Origin: CAYZZU01 sp964483105
Lineage (GTDB): Bacteria; CG2-30-53-67
Length of the DNA stretch: 64,000 nt
Direction: 5' to 3'
Assembly: GCA_964483105.1 (NCBI GenBank)
Contig: CAYZZU010000005.1
Coordinates: 1 to 64,000 of the forward strand
In this document: positions 17,495 to 26,276 of the stretch, in pieces
How positions within the stretch are numbered: position 1 is the stretch's first letter
How the letters are laid out: the number at the start of each line of letters is the position of its first letter
Position numbers and translations under genes: made by a program
The notes under the pieces: generated by a model
Database searches by the model: none
Told to the model about the DNA's origin: nothing
What the model saw: only the letters and a program-made list of their open reading frames with translations

Positions 17495-18250
17495 ATGGAA
17501 ACATCCGGAAGGGGAGACTCTCGATTTTTTCCGGGGCGTGCTGATCACTCCGGACTTTTTTTCATCCTGTTCCTTCTATTGACCCTGATCCGGGTCGAGG
17601 CGGCCTCTGCACGGCAAGTCCCGGTGATCATACTTGATCCCGGCCATGGTGGGAAGGACGCGGGTGTGGTGGGCCCGGCGGGGCTTCCCGAGAAGGAGGT
17701 CACTCTCGATCTGGCCTTTCGTGTAAAACAACGGATTGATCGCCGACTGGGATTTCCGGTGTTTTTGACAAGGACGAGCGATGTTTTTCTCTCGCTTACG
17801 GCCCGTGCTTCCTTTGCCGACAGCCATGGTGGAACGGTTTTTGTGGGAATCCACGTGGGCGGTTTTCCCGATCCGGAGCTTGAGGGTTTCGGCGTGTACC
17901 GTTCCGAACCTTTCAACAATCCGGTTCCCAAACGGGGTTCCTCCCTTCCGCTCTGGTATGGGCAACACAGAGCGCACCTCGGTCGCTCGGAATTTCTCGC
18001 CGATACGATGCATCAGGAGTTTGTCAAACGGTTCGGAAATGAACATGACCTTGGCGTACATCCACTCTCTCTGTTCCTTCTCCGTGGTATTGATATGCCT
18101 GCGGTGGTTCTTGAGCCGTTCGTGCTGACCCATCCGGAAAGCGAAAGACGGTTTCAGAGCGAGAGGATGCGGGAGGAAATTTCAGAGGCCATCTTCCAGG
18201 GGATCCGGAGATTTATAGAAACGGAATGGAAAGGGGCGGTTCATGAATAA
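17495..18250 (+). CDS. N-acetylmuramoyl-L-alanine amidase (Amidase_3)
   Basis: A 251-residue exported cell-wall hydrolase. After a short basic N-terminus and a hydrophobic segment (FFILFLLLTLIRVEAASA) the Amidase_3 domain begins IILDPGHGGKDAG. The four zinc/catalytic positions appear present: His in GHGG, Glu in LPEKEVTLDLA, His in GIHVGG (HAN is more usual), and Glu in AVVLEPFVLTHPESE. It cleaves the amide between MurNAc and L-Ala. The start is uncertain; ATG 17495 gives the best signal sequence but no close ribosome site. It overlaps the next gene by 8 bp. It is shorter than AmiC and lacks an AMIN domain. Confidence 0.83.
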   Translation: METSGRGDSRFFPGRADHSGLFFILFLLLTLIRVEAASARQVPVIILDPGHGGKDAGVVGPAGLPEKEVTLDLAFRVKQRIDRRLGFPVFLTRTSDVFLSLTARASFADSHGGTVFVGIHVGGFPDPELEGFGVYRSEPFNNPVPKRGSSLPLWYGQHRAHLGRSEFLADTMHQEFVKRFGNEHDLGVHPLSLFLLRGIDMPAVVLEPFVLTHPESERRFQSERMREEISEAIFQGIRRFIETEWKGAVHE

Positions 18251-18866
18251 AATTCCGCCGCCCACAAAACGGTTTTTTCAAACGCTGGGGGTTCTGATCC
18301 TGTTGCTTTCCGCGGTAGGGGTTTTTCTCCTGAGCCGGCAGCAGTCCCGTTTTCCGGGGGACAAGGGAACCGGAGGGGAGCGGGATCTTCCCGGATTTCC
18401 ATTGAACCATGAGGGGCTGGAACGTGTTCCTGTCCGGCTTTTCTTTCCGGACAGGGCCCTGCGCCTGGTCCCGGAGGACCACCATGAAATCTACCGGACA
18501 CCGGATGTATCGGATCGGCTGCGGCAGGTACTTCTGCTTCTTCTGCGGGGTTTCCATGGAGAGGGGCGGTTTCCGGCCTTTCCCGGATCGGTGGGACTTC
18601 GGGAGCTTTACCTGTACAAGGGATGCGCCTACGTGGATCTTTCGATTCCCGGAACAGTGAAGTCTCACGACGGATGTCTCATGGAATCACTCTCTGTGGA
18701 CTCGATCCGGATGTCGGTCATCCGGAATTTCCCGACAGTCGATTCCGTCCGGATTCTCGTAAACGGTCGCGAATCGGAGACCCTGTTCGGTCATATTGAT
18801 ATTCGAAATCCTTTCGGGGATCGCAATCAGGGAGGGATGCTTGAATCGTCCGATCGGAATCTTTGA
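18243..18866 (+). CDS. GerMN-domain envelope protein
   Basis: A 207-residue protein with one N-terminal membrane helix (about 13-31) and a periplasmic GerMN-type domain: VRLFFPDRALRLVPEDH, VLLLLLRGF, LYKGCAYVDLS near residue 125, ESLSVDSIRMSVIRNFPTVDSVRILVNG near 140-175. In non-sporulating Gram-negatives GerMN proteins often neighbour amidases and murI, as here, which points to envelope or cell-wall work. The frame overlaps the amidase by 8 bp and the MurI start by 26 bp, so the three are probably translated together. Confidence 0.8.
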   Translation: MNKIPPPTKRFFQTLGVLILLLSAVGVFLLSRQQSRFPGDKGTGGERDLPGFPLNHEGLERVPVRLFFPDRALRLVPEDHHEIYRTPDVSDRLRQVLLLLLRGFHGEGRFPAFPGSVGLRELYLYKGCAYVDLSIPGTVKSHDGCLMESLSVDSIRMSVIRNFPTVDSVRILVNGRESETLFGHIDIRNPFGDRNQGGMLESSDRNL

Positions 18867-19656
18867 TTCCGGGGTAGGGGGCTTGACTGTGCTTCATGAG
18901 TTTCTGAGGCATCTGCCCTCCGAAGAATTAATCTATTTCGGCGATACGGCCCGTGTGCCTTACGGTATTAAATCCGTGGAAACGGTTACGCGCTACTCCG
19001 TCGAAATCGCGACCTTTCTGATGCGCCAGGGGATCAAACTGCTCGTCGTCGCATGCAACACGGCCTCGGCGGTCGCACTTCCGGATCTCAAGCGCCTTTT
19101 CCCCATTCCGGTGATCGGTGTTCTGAATCCGGGCGCGCGCGCGGCCGTACACTACACCCTCCGGAAACGGGTGGGGGTGATTGGAACTGAATCGACGATC
19201 GGGAGCCATGCCTACGTGCGCGCAATCCATCAACTGGATCCCGGTGTACGGGTGTATTCACGGGCCTGTCCGCTTTTTGTCCCTCTGGCTGAAGAAGGGT
19301 GGGCCGAACACCCGCTGACCGTGCGGGTGGTCCGGGAATATCTGGAGGATCTGAAACCGACGGGAATCGATACCCTGGTACTCGGTTGTACGCACTACCC
19401 GATCCTGAAGGCGGCCATCCGGGAGGTGATCGGGGATGGGGTCCGGCTCGTCGATTCCGCCTATGAAACGGCCCGCGAGGTGCAGGAAATGCTCCTCTCC
19501 GGGAGGATCCTGCGGGATGAACATTCCGGAACGGTTCCGAGATTCTTCGTCACGGACGCCCCGGAACGGTTTCGGAAGGTGGGAGAACGTTTCCTGGGGA
19601 GTGACCTGAAGCATGTGGAAAAGGTCGCGCTTCCGTTGCAGGAGCGGTATCCGTAA
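18841..19656 (+). CDS. murI: Glutamate racemase
   Basis: A 271-residue enzyme that makes D-glutamate for peptidoglycan. It opens NRPIGIFDSGVGGLTVL (catalytic Asp region) and has FGDTARVPYG, the first catalytic Cys in VACNTASAVAL, PGARAAV and the second catalytic Cys in LGCTHYPIL. The start is TTG at 18841: GGGAGG lies upstream and the family begins at this point; the open frame extends further upstream but inside the GerM gene. The length is normal for the family. Confidence 0.95.
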   Translation: MNRPIGIFDSGVGGLTVLHEFLRHLPSEELIYFGDTARVPYGIKSVETVTRYSVEIATFLMRQGIKLLVVACNTASAVALPDLKRLFPIPVIGVLNPGARAAVHYTLRKRVGVIGTESTIGSHAYVRAIHQLDPGVRVYSRACPLFVPLAEEGWAEHPLTVRVVREYLEDLKPTGIDTLVLGCTHYPILKAAIREVIGDGVRLVDSAYETAREVQEMLLSGRILRDEHSGTVPRFFVTDAPERFRKVGERFLGSDLKHVEKVALPLQERYP

Positions 19657-19703
19657 CGTTTCCCTTTCCGGAAACGATCAGTCGAGTCCGGTTGGAATAG
19701 TTC

Positions 19704-19732
19704 TTGACTCAAGGTTTTAAAGTCATTAGTAT
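19704..19732 (+). promoter_or_regulatory. Sigma-70-type promoter for rph-rdgB
   Basis: TTGACT, 17 bases and TAGTAT, located 55-80 bases before the RNase PH start, after the murI stop. Confidence 0.6.
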
Positions 19733-19786
19733 AGTCGGACTTTTCGGTCGGCCAACGGGATGAGCCGGTGGTCAGGGAGCGTTGAA

Positions 19787-20521
19787 ATGGTACGTATCGA
19801 TGGGCGTGACCGGGACGTCATTCGTCCGGTCAAGATCACGCGCAATTATATTCGGCATGCCGAAGGTTCGGTTCTGATCGAAATGGGAGATACCCGTGTG
19901 ATCTGTACAGCCACGGTTGAGGAGAAGGTTCCTCCCTTCTTAAAAGGATCGGGACGGGGGTGGGTGACGGCGGAATATTCGATGTTGCCCAGGTCGGCCG
20001 CCCAGCGCATCTATCGGGAAGCGGTCCGCGGAAGGATCGGGGGAAGGACCCATGAAATCCAACGGCTCATTGGAAGATCGCTTCGAGCGGTCGTGGATCT
20101 CAACCTGTTAGGGGAGAGGAGCGTCCTGATCGACTGTGACGTTATCCAGGCCGACGGGGGGACGCGGACTGCTTCCATTACCGGTTCCTTTATCGCCCTG
20201 GTGGACGCCCTGGCCTGGATGCGGGGAGGAGGATTAATCTCCCGAATGCCGGTCCATGATTTCGTAGGCGCTGTCAGCGTGGGGATCCTGGATGGAGAGG
20301 TCCTTCTGGATCTCTGCTATGAGGAAGACTCCAGAGCGGAAGTAGACATGAACGTGATTATGACCGGGGATGGACGAATGGTCGAGATCCAGGGAACGGC
20401 GGAACGGGAACCCTTCACCCGGGACCAGATGGAGACCATGCTGTCCTTTGCGGAAAAAGGGATCCGGGAGTTGATCGGTTTTCAGAAAAAACTCATCGGG
20501 GAGTGGGTCGTACCGGCTTGA
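19787..20521 (+). CDS. rph: Ribonuclease PH
   Basis: A 244-residue phosphorolytic 3'-exoribonuclease that trims tRNA 3' ends. It shows the family core: GDTRVICTATVEEKVPPFLKG, GWVTAEYSMLPRS near residue 60, RIGGRTHEIQRLIGRSLRA, DCDVIQADGGTRTASITG near 125, and LDLCYEEDSRAEVDMNVIMT near 175. All positions expected for phosphate and RNA binding appear intact. I chose ATG 19787 with GGGAG upstream. It is followed after 10 bases by rdgB, a common pair, and lies upstream of a tRNA operon. Confidence 0.95.
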   Translation: MVRIDGRDRDVIRPVKITRNYIRHAEGSVLIEMGDTRVICTATVEEKVPPFLKGSGRGWVTAEYSMLPRSAAQRIYREAVRGRIGGRTHEIQRLIGRSLRAVVDLNLLGERSVLIDCDVIQADGGTRTASITGSFIALVDALAWMRGGGLISRMPVHDFVGAVSVGILDGEVLLDLCYEEDSRAEVDMNVIMTGDGRMVEIQGTAEREPFTRDQMETMLSFAEKGIRELIGFQKKLIGEWVVPA

Positions 20522-20531
20522 GGATGATTGA

Positions 20532-21137
20532 ATGGACGTTGTGATCGCGACCCGGAATCCGAATAAACTGGAAGAGATTCGCCAGATCCTGGCGGGGACG
20601 AAGTTCAATGTCATCGGGATCGGAGAGATCCCTTCCATGCCCGAGGTTGAGGAGAACGGGTTGACCTTTGAGGAGAACGCGCGGAAAAAGGCGCTGACCA
20701 TCGCGAAGTTCACCGGCCGTCTGACTCTGGCCGACGATTCCGGGTTGGTGGTGGATGCCCTGAATGGGAGACCCGGTGTCCTGTCCGCACGGTATGCCGG
20801 TCCCGACGCCACCCCGGCCGGGAACAACCGGAAACTCCTTGAGGAACTCCGGGACGTCCCCATGAAGAAGAGAACAGCCCGCTTCATCTGTGTAGTGGCG
20901 ATTGCGCGGCCTTCCGGAAAGGTGCTTCTGGCCGAGGGCCGATGCGAGGGTATGATTACACGGGAAATCCGGGGGAAGGAAGGATTTGGATATGATCCCC
21001 TTTTTCTGATTCCGGATCGGCAACTGACCTTTGCGGAGTTGGGCGCGGAGGAAAAGAACAAGATCAGCCATCGGGCCGTTGCCCTGAGGAAAGCCTCCGG
21101 GATCCTCATGCGGATGAATGAGAATGAAAAAGGTTGA
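20532..21137 (+). CDS. rdgB: RdgB/HAM1-type non-canonical purine NTP pyrophosphatase
   Basis: A 201-residue enzyme that removes dITP/XTP from the nucleotide pool. Motifs: VIATRNPNKLEEI at the N-terminus, FEENARKKA near residue 50, LADDSGLVVDALNGRPGVLSARYAG near 65-95, and a C-terminal GFGYDPLFLIP with FAELGAEEKNKISHRAVAL. The length is normal. Probably in one transcript with rph. Confidence 0.95.
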   Translation: MDVVIATRNPNKLEEIRQILAGTKFNVIGIGEIPSMPEVEENGLTFEENARKKALTIAKFTGRLTLADDSGLVVDALNGRPGVLSARYAGPDATPAGNNRKLLEELRDVPMKKRTARFICVVAIARPSGKVLLAEGRCEGMITREIRGKEGFGYDPLFLIPDRQLTFAELGAEEKNKISHRAVALRKASGILMRMNENEKG

Positions 21138-21162
21138 ATTCCGAAATCAAAGTCGTTATACT
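21134..21162 (+). promoter_or_regulatory. Sigma-70-type promoter for tRNA operon
   Basis: TTGAAT, 17 bases and TATACT, overlapping the last codons of rdgB and 57 bases before the first tRNA. Confidence 0.7.
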
Positions 21163-21218
21163 CCATTCAACAAAAGAGGATGGACGAAGACCCGGGTCCT
21201 GTCGAAAAGGATTGCAGG

Positions 21219-21297
<79 letters not shown>

Positions 21298-21323
21298 CTG
21301 AAATTTCGTGTCGCAGGATGTTG

Positions 21324-21400
<77 letters not shown>

Positions 21401-21420
21401 GTTTTCGAGTCGCAACATGT

Positions 21421-21498
21421 GGTGGGTGTAGCTCAGCCGGTTAGAGCGCAGGGTTGTGGCCCCTGAGGTCGAGGGTTCGATTCCCTTCACTCACCCCA
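21421..21498 (+). tRNA. tRNA-His(GUG)
   Basis: Acceptor GTGGGTG pairs with CACTCAC (one G-U pair); anticodon loop TTGTGGC gives GTG. The extra G at 21421 opposite the discriminator C is the G(-1) identity element of tRNA-His. CCA is encoded. Confidence 0.97.
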
Positions 21499-21529
21499 AA
21501 TATTTTTTGTCTTTGAAAAAAGCAGGATG

Positions 21530-21571
21530 CTTTTGCGGAGCAAAAGTGTTAAATTTTACGGAGTAAAATTT
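21530..21571 (+). repeat. Twin hairpins with identical GGA loops in tRNA spacer
   Basis: CTTTTGC-GGA-GCAAAAG (21530-21546) and AAATTTTAC-GGA-GTAAAATTT (21551-21571) are perfect stems of 7 and 9 bp around the same triloop, ending two bases before the next tRNA. They may guide tRNA processing or be a small repeat remnant. Confidence 0.6.
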
Positions 21572-21572
21572 A

Positions 21573-21649
21573 GCGCCCGTAGCTCAGTTGGATAGAGCGT
21601 CGGACTTCGAATCCGCAGGCCGCAGGTTCGAGTCCTGCCGGGCGCGCCA
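21573..21649 (+). tRNA. tRNA-Arg(UCG)
   Basis: Acceptor GCGCCCG pairs with CGGGCGC; anticodon loop CTTCGAA gives TCG; T-stem GCAGG/CCTGC; encoded CCA. The outermost anticodon-stem pair is a T-C mismatch. Confidence 0.93.
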
Positions 21650-21742
21650 GTACGTCAGGAAAGAGGAATTAGAAAACAGGAACTGGAAAAACAAAGGACG
21701 AACTTCTAATGACTATTTTCCGATTTCTAATTCCCAGGAAGT

Positions 21743-21818
<76 letters not shown>

Positions 21819-21827
21819 TGAAAAATC

Positions 21828-21861
21828 AAAGGGTTAGGTTGAAAAACCTAACCCTTTTTTT
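21828..21861 (+). terminator. Intrinsic terminator of tRNA operon
   Basis: GGGTTAGGTT-GAAA-AACCTAACCC is a perfect 10-bp stem with a GAAA tetraloop, extended by AAA/TTT, and runs into seven T. It lies ten bases after tRNA-Lys. Confidence 0.95.
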
Positions 21862-22038
21862 ATCCGCATGGATTCCATGATGATGTTCCTGTACATTTCC
21901 GTCGAGACATGAAAGATATGAAAGGTTTTGTCAAAACTTCTGGCTGAACGGTGATCCCTAAATCAAAAAGATGTTTACAGGTTTTATGAGATAATGTTAT
22001 CGTTTTCCGGAAGAACCTCTTTGAGGAGTACCATACCG
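21862..22038. other. Spacer between tRNA operon and kinase gene
   Basis: It must hold the promoter of the kinase/regulator pair, but I found no good hexamer pair and no GG-N10-GC motif. No TGTATC palindrome like those at 24985 and 44739 is present. Confidence 0.35.
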
Positions 22039-23508
22039 ATGGAAAAACAGAGGGTGTTGCAGGCGGCATGGTATCGAGGAATCGCCTTCAGAATCTCAAT
22101 GGCGATTGCTTTTTTGATGGTTCTGTCGATTCTGTTCATGAGTATGATGATCCTCAAGGAGGAGCAGAATCACACGGAGCGGCAACTCCTGAAGATCGGT
22201 ATCTTCATCTCTGAAACCCTGGCTCACCAGGCCTCCCTGTCGGTCATGTACCAGGACCGCAGGAATCTGGAGCATCTGATCAGCGCCTTTCGCTCTCTTT
22301 CACCGGTTCCAGGGGTTCAAAATTTTGTCGCCTATATCCTGGTCTATGACCAGCATGGGAGGCTGCTGGCCCATTCAGGAGATGTTCTCCCCCTCGGGAC
22401 AGCGGATCTTCCATCCATTCCCCAAAAGATCCGCCGGCATATGATCCACAAAACGTCCAGGGGATTCATTGAAATCAGCGCTCCGATTGTCTACCGGCAG
22501 CGTCAGATCGGTATGCTCCGTGCCGGTATCACGGAAAAATACCGGCAGGCATTGCTGCATACGGTAGAGCGTAAAACGCTTTTTGCGGCCGGTTTGTTGA
22601 TGCTGTCGGGGATTCTGGCCAGTCTTTTCTGGGCGAGAAGATTTCTCAGACCGATCATTCAGTTGGCGCATTTCGCCCGGAGAGTGGGGGATGGACAATG
22701 GGGGGAGACGGTACCGGTTACCTCGTCGGATGAAATCGGCTGTCTTGCCCGGGACTTCAATGAAATGTCGGTCAAGCTGAAAGGTGCCTTTGATGATATT
22801 CAGAAGGCCCAGAACCGCTTAATCCGTGCTGAAAAATTTTCAGCTCTCGGAAAACTGTCCGCCAATCTGGCGCATGAACTGAAAAACCCTCTCACTTCTA
22901 TCAAGATGATTATGGAGGGTGGCCTGAATGAGGATGGATCGACCGATTTTACCGCGCAGGATGTGGAGATCCTGCTTTACGAGGTGCAGCGGATGGAGGT
23001 CGCGGTGAACGAGACTCTTTCCTTTGCCGGTCCTCAACGGTTGCATCTCCAGCCGCTGGATCTGAATGCTGTGATCCGGCATACGCATGGGCAGATTCGA
23101 TATAAACTGGAGATTGCCGGTATTCAGACACATCTTCTCCTCTCGGAAGATGTGCCGGTTTTCCGTTTTGATGACCGAAGGATGGAACAGATCCTGATGA
23201 ACCTTCTGTTCAACGCGATTCAGGCCATGAAGCAGGGGGGGGAGTTGACCCTGCAAACCGAATGGAATGACTCCACCCGGCAGGTCCGGATCCGGATCAC
23301 GGATACCGGCGTCGGCATTCCAGCCTCAGAGCAGAACCAGATCTTTGATCCATTTTTCACGACCAAAAAAAACGGGACAGGGCTTGGACTCTCCATTGTG
23401 TATAGCTTGGTACGGGATCACGGAGGACAGATCGAGGTGACAAGCGAGCCGGGGGAGGGGACGACCTTCTGGATCACGTTACCGGTGGAGGAGATTGTGC
23501 ATGCATAG
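22039..23508 (+). CDS. Membrane sensor histidine kinase of the cytochrome cluster
   Basis: A 489-residue inner-membrane kinase with membrane helices near residues 15-38 and 180-198, flanking a periplasmic domain of about 140 residues. Then come HAMP (RPIIQLAHFARRVGDGQWG, SDEIGCLARDFNEMS), HisKA with the phospho-His in NLAHELKNPLTSI, and HATPase with LFNAIQAM, DTGVGIP, FFTTKKNGTGLGLS. It overlaps the following NtrC-type regulator by 8 bp. I chose ATG 22039 with GAGGAG upstream; the open frame runs further 5' without a ribosome site. The periplasmic sensor is not recognisably Cache or PAS. By position and promoter evidence it should govern the cytochrome cluster. Confidence 0.93.
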   Translation: MEKQRVLQAAWYRGIAFRISMAIAFLMVLSILFMSMMILKEEQNHTERQLLKIGIFISETLAHQASLSVMYQDRRNLEHLISAFRSLSPVPGVQNFVAYILVYDQHGRLLAHSGDVLPLGTADLPSIPQKIRRHMIHKTSRGFIEISAPIVYRQRQIGMLRAGITEKYRQALLHTVERKTLFAAGLLMLSGILASLFWARRFLRPIIQLAHFARRVGDGQWGETVPVTSSDEIGCLARDFNEMSVKLKGAFDDIQKAQNRLIRAEKFSALGKLSANLAHELKNPLTSIKMIMEGGLNEDGSTDFTAQDVEILLYEVQRMEVAVNETLSFAGPQRLHLQPLDLNAVIRHTHGQIRYKLEIAGIQTHLLLSEDVPVFRFDDRRMEQILMNLLFNAIQAMKQGGELTLQTEWNDSTRQVRIRITDTGVGIPASEQNQIFDPFFTTKKNGTGLGLSIVYSLVRDHGGQIEVTSEPGEGTTFWITLPVEEIVHA

Positions 23509-24910
23509 GATACTCATCGTGGATGATGAACTGGGAATTCGTCACTCCTTCCGCAAAGTGTTGGAAAAGGACTATCAAGTTGATACGGCCGAGAGCGGAA
23601 CCGCGGCGATCAGGAAAGTGGAAGAACAATGCCCGGATCTGGTGTTAATGGATATCAAGATGCCCGGGATCACCGGTCTTGAGGCGCTGGAGGTGATCAA
23701 GACCCGTCATCCCAACCTTCCTGTGGTGATGATGACCGCCTTCGGCGATACGGAGAAGGCGATTCAGGCGATGAAAATGGGTGCCTTCGACTATCTCTTG
23801 AAGCCGCTTCAGAAGGATGATGTTCAGTCCGTAATCCAGAAGGCCTTTCAGATCCAGCAGAAGTTGAGACGGTCAAACCATACGATGATAGAGAAAGATT
23901 TCATTCCCAGAGATGAGATGATTGTCGGCAACAGTGAGTCGATGATCCAGGTTTACAAGCTGATCGGCCAGGTGGCGCCTACGGATGTCAGTGTCCTGAT
24001 TTTGGGAGAAAGCGGTACAGGAAAAGAACTGGTAGCCAATGCGATTTATCAGCACAGCCATCGATCCGAGCAACCTTTCCTGGCTGTCAACTGCGCCGCG
24101 CTGCCGGAAGGACTGCTTGAAAGTGAGCTTTTCGGTTACGAAAAGGGGGCCTTTACCGGGGCCTCGGAACGAATGAAACCCGGGAAGCTTGAGATCTGCA
24201 ATGGGGGCACCCTATTTCTCGATGAGATTGGGGATATGTCCCTTTTCACGCAGGCCAAAGTGTTACGGGTCCTGCAGAATGGGGAGTTCCAGAGAGTGGG
24301 TGGAGTCGATAACATCCGGGTCGATGTGCGCTTCCTCGCGGCCACGAATAAGGACCTGGAGGAAGAGATCCGGCAGGGCCGCTTCCGGGAGGATCTCTAT
24401 CACCGCCTGAATGTGGTACCGATCCAGCTGCCTCCTCTCCGGAATCGAAAGGAAGATATCCCCGATCTGGTCAAGTTCATGATCCATCGTTTCAACAGGT
24501 TGCTCGGTGTTGAGATTCGGGGTTATACCCCCGAGCTTTTAGCGGTTCTGCAAGCCTATGACTGGCCCGGGAACATCCGGGAGATGGAGAATGTGATCAA
24601 GAAGGCCATGGTCATCTCCCAGGCGGACATCCTGAGTCTTGCAGACTGCCAGCTTCCAGAGATGGGAGCTCCGGACCCGGACCTGAAGACTCCTCCGGAT
24701 CTGTCAACCATCCTGCACCAGATGCTGACCCGGGAATTTGTGGCCTCGTCACATCCCTTCGATGGGATTATCGGGAAGATAGAGAAAATCCTGATTGAAC
24801 AGACACTGGATCTGACCCAGGGCAACCAGCTCAAGGCATCGCATCTGTTAGGGATTGCCCGTACTACGCTGCGTAAGAAGATCAAGGATTACGGGATCGA
24901 GAGTAAATAG
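23501..24910 (+). CDS. NtrC-family sigma-54 activator of the cytochrome cluster
   Basis: A 469-residue response regulator. Receiver domain (1-120): HRILIVDDE, acceptor Asp in LVLMDIKMPG, Lys in YLLKPL. AAA+ domain (about 143-375): Walker A GESGTGKE, GAFTGA loop, Walker B LFLDEIGD, arginine-finger region REDLYHRLNVV. C-terminal Fis-type helix-turn-helix: LKASHLLGIARTTLRKKIKD. ATG 23501 lies seven bases after GGAGGAG, inside the end of the kinase gene. A near-consensus sigma-54 promoter and a 17-bp palindrome follow within 220 bases, so I infer that it activates the cytochrome cluster, and the regulator gene at 44.6 kb whose promoter has the same palindrome. Confidence 0.94.
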   Translation: MHRILIVDDELGIRHSFRKVLEKDYQVDTAESGTAAIRKVEEQCPDLVLMDIKMPGITGLEALEVIKTRHPNLPVVMMTAFGDTEKAIQAMKMGAFDYLLKPLQKDDVQSVIQKAFQIQQKLRRSNHTMIEKDFIPRDEMIVGNSESMIQVYKLIGQVAPTDVSVLILGESGTGKELVANAIYQHSHRSEQPFLAVNCAALPEGLLESELFGYEKGAFTGASERMKPGKLEICNGGTLFLDEIGDMSLFTQAKVLRVLQNGEFQRVGGVDNIRVDVRFLAATNKDLEEEIRQGRFREDLYHRLNVVPIQLPPLRNRKEDIPDLVKFMIHRFNRLLGVEIRGYTPELLAVLQAYDWPGNIREMENVIKKAMVISQADILSLADCQLPEMGAPDPDLKTPPDLSTILHQMLTREFVASSHPFDGIIGKIEKILIEQTLDLTQGNQLKASHLLGIARTTLRKKIKDYGIESK

Positions 24911-24983
24911 TGTAGATAGATTGTTTGTAACCGAAGGCTTCTGTTCTCCTCCCTGATCAGATCCAAACCATCCCTTCCGTATT

Positions 24984-25002
24984 TTGTATCATTTTTATAC
25001 AA
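24984..25002. promoter_or_regulatory. Candidate enhancer palindrome (TGTATC type), copy 1
   Basis: TTGTAT-N7-ATACAA. The inner 17 bases, TGTATCATTTTTATACA, match the element at 44739-44755 at 15 of 17 positions. It is centred about 118 bp upstream of the -24 GG, a typical distance for an NtrC-type activator site. Confidence 0.7.
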
Positions 25003-25108
25003 GCAGACAAGTGTCAGAAACAGGGAGTCATTTTTTCTGCGATTCTCCAACCTTATGTTTTTTTAGATCTTCCTCACTTCCTTTCTTCCAAATCCTTCAG
25101 TAGAAGAG

Positions 25109-25125
25109 TTGGCACATTCTTTGCT
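25109..25125 (+). promoter_or_regulatory. Sigma-54 promoter of the cytochrome cluster
   Basis: TTGGCACATTCTTTGCT has GG at 25111-25112 and GC at 25123-25124, exact GG-N10-GC spacing, with consensus TGGCAC and TTGC elements. It predicts a start near 25136, about 40 bases before the first gene. Confidence 0.92.
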
Positions 25126-25173
25126 CTTATTCCGGATCGGAATGTTGGGCGCCGTCAAACCTTGGATTGGGCC

Positions 25174-26154
25174 ATGCGCAAGAGCAACTGCTGTCGAAAG
25201 AGGGATATTTCAGATTCCTGCTCGTTTCTATGGGTGTTTTCTCTTGTTCTCGCAAGTGCGGTCTTTTCTGCAAACGATGTGATTGCCCAGACCGCCCCGA
25301 AGATTACCAGCCTTTACGTGATTGATTACGGCACTTCAAGGGGCGATACCCTGGCCGCTCCGCTGGACATCTTCTTCGACCGGGTTAAGAAGGAGCTTTA
25401 TGTGGCCGACGCCGGCAAGCGCCGGATCCTGATCTACGACCGGAGCGGACGTTACCGGGCAAAGATCCGGCTTTTTAAGCATTACGGCCTGCCGGGAAGT
25501 TTGGTTGTGGATGGCCAGGGAAGGCTCTATATCGCCTCCACCGGTGGCTCCTCGATCACGGTTCTGGCTCCGAACGGAGATTTCGTGAAGTCCATTGACC
25601 TGACCTCCGGTTTTCATGGGCCGGCAAAGAAACTGGGGGTTGTGTCGATGGCCCTGGGACCGGAGGGGAAGATCTTTGTGTTGACCAATCTCCGTGGTGT
25701 GATGCGGATCGATCCCGAAAATTTCGTCCTGGATCACGTTCCGTTGGAAGTTCTGGACTCGAACGGGAAACCGAGACTGGTGATGGTGCTTGTTATGACC
25801 GTGGATCCGGAGGGGCGGTTTCTCTTCGGCGAGATGCGTCCCGGTTCCGTGGTGGTCTTCAACCGGGAAGGCAAATATGTCACCCGCTTCGGGGAATCCG
25901 GCGGCGGGCCGCATCAGGTGAGCCGTCCCACGGGTATTGCCGTCGACCGGGAGGGCCGGTTCTATGTCTTGAGCAAGATTCGTGATGTTGTGGTGGTCTT
26001 CGATCGAAACGGCCGGTACCTCCGGGAATGGGGCGGCCCGGGAATCGGCAAAGGGCTCCTCTATTCGGGAACGAGGATTGTCTATGACGGAGAGAAGACT
26101 CTGTATACCCTGGAGCCCGATCTGAAGCGGGTACAGGCCTTTCAAGTCGATTAG
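25174..26154 (+). CDS. NHL-repeat beta-propeller protein, exported (first of cluster)
   Basis: A 326-residue protein with an N-terminal hydrophobic signal (about 15-43, ending near NDVIAQT) and five to six NHL-type repeats of about 42 residues. Each carries a version of hydrophobic-D-x-x-G-x-hydrophobic-Y-V, e.g. LYVADAGKRRILIYDRSGRY, LVVDGQGRLYIAS, IAVDREGRFYVLS. NHL propellers bind protein or carbohydrate partners and recur in multiheme cytochrome loci. The start is ATG 25174 or TTG 25162; neither has a clear ribosome site. It is the first gene after the sigma-54 promoter. Confidence 0.85.
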   Translation: MRKSNCCRKRDISDSCSFLWVFSLVLASAVFSANDVIAQTAPKITSLYVIDYGTSRGDTLAAPLDIFFDRVKKELYVADAGKRRILIYDRSGRYRAKIRLFKHYGLPGSLVVDGQGRLYIASTGGSSITVLAPNGDFVKSIDLTSGFHGPAKKLGVVSMALGPEGKIFVLTNLRGVMRIDPENFVLDHVPLEVLDSNGKPRLVMVLVMTVDPEGRFLFGEMRPGSVVVFNREGKYVTRFGESGGGPHQVSRPTGIAVDREGRFYVLSKIRDVVVVFDRNGRYLREWGGPGIGKGLLYSGTRIVYDGEKTLYTLEPDLKRVQAFQVD

Positions 26155-26160
26155 GAAAAA

Positions 26161-26194
26161 CCGGGGGCGCCCCGCTTGAGAAGAACGCCCCCGG
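26161..26194 (+). other. GC-rich intercistronic hairpin
   Basis: CCGGGGGCG and CGCCCCCGG form a 9-bp stem with a 16-base loop just after the NHL gene. It lacks a U-tract, so partial termination or mRNA protection is more likely than a full stop. Confidence 0.5.
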
Positions 26195-26224
26195 GTCCCT
26201 TGAGAACCAGTCCATTACGGGGTC

Positions 26225-26276
26225 AAGAGACGTGCTCAGCATAGCAGGAAAGCACGCGAAAGTAAAGACGTCTCTT
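26225..26276 (+). promoter_or_regulatory. Leader with two mutually exclusive stems
   Basis: AAGAGACGT (26225-26233) and ACGTCTCTT (26268-26276) form a perfect 9-bp stem. The overlapping CGTGCT (26231-26236) and AGCACG (26251-26256) form an alternative 6-bp stem that shares three bases with it. A further hairpin (GAACAG/CTGTTC, 26341-26360) follows. It matches no riboswitch consensus I know, including GEMM (cyclic di-nucleotide), though it sits in front of a multiheme cytochrome gene as GEMM elements often do. Confidence 0.4.

Noticed and set aside
26225..26276. GEMM (cyclic di-nucleotide) riboswitch before the cytochrome
   Set aside because: The conserved GEMM blocks around the two AAA-containing loops are absent; only generic stems are present.
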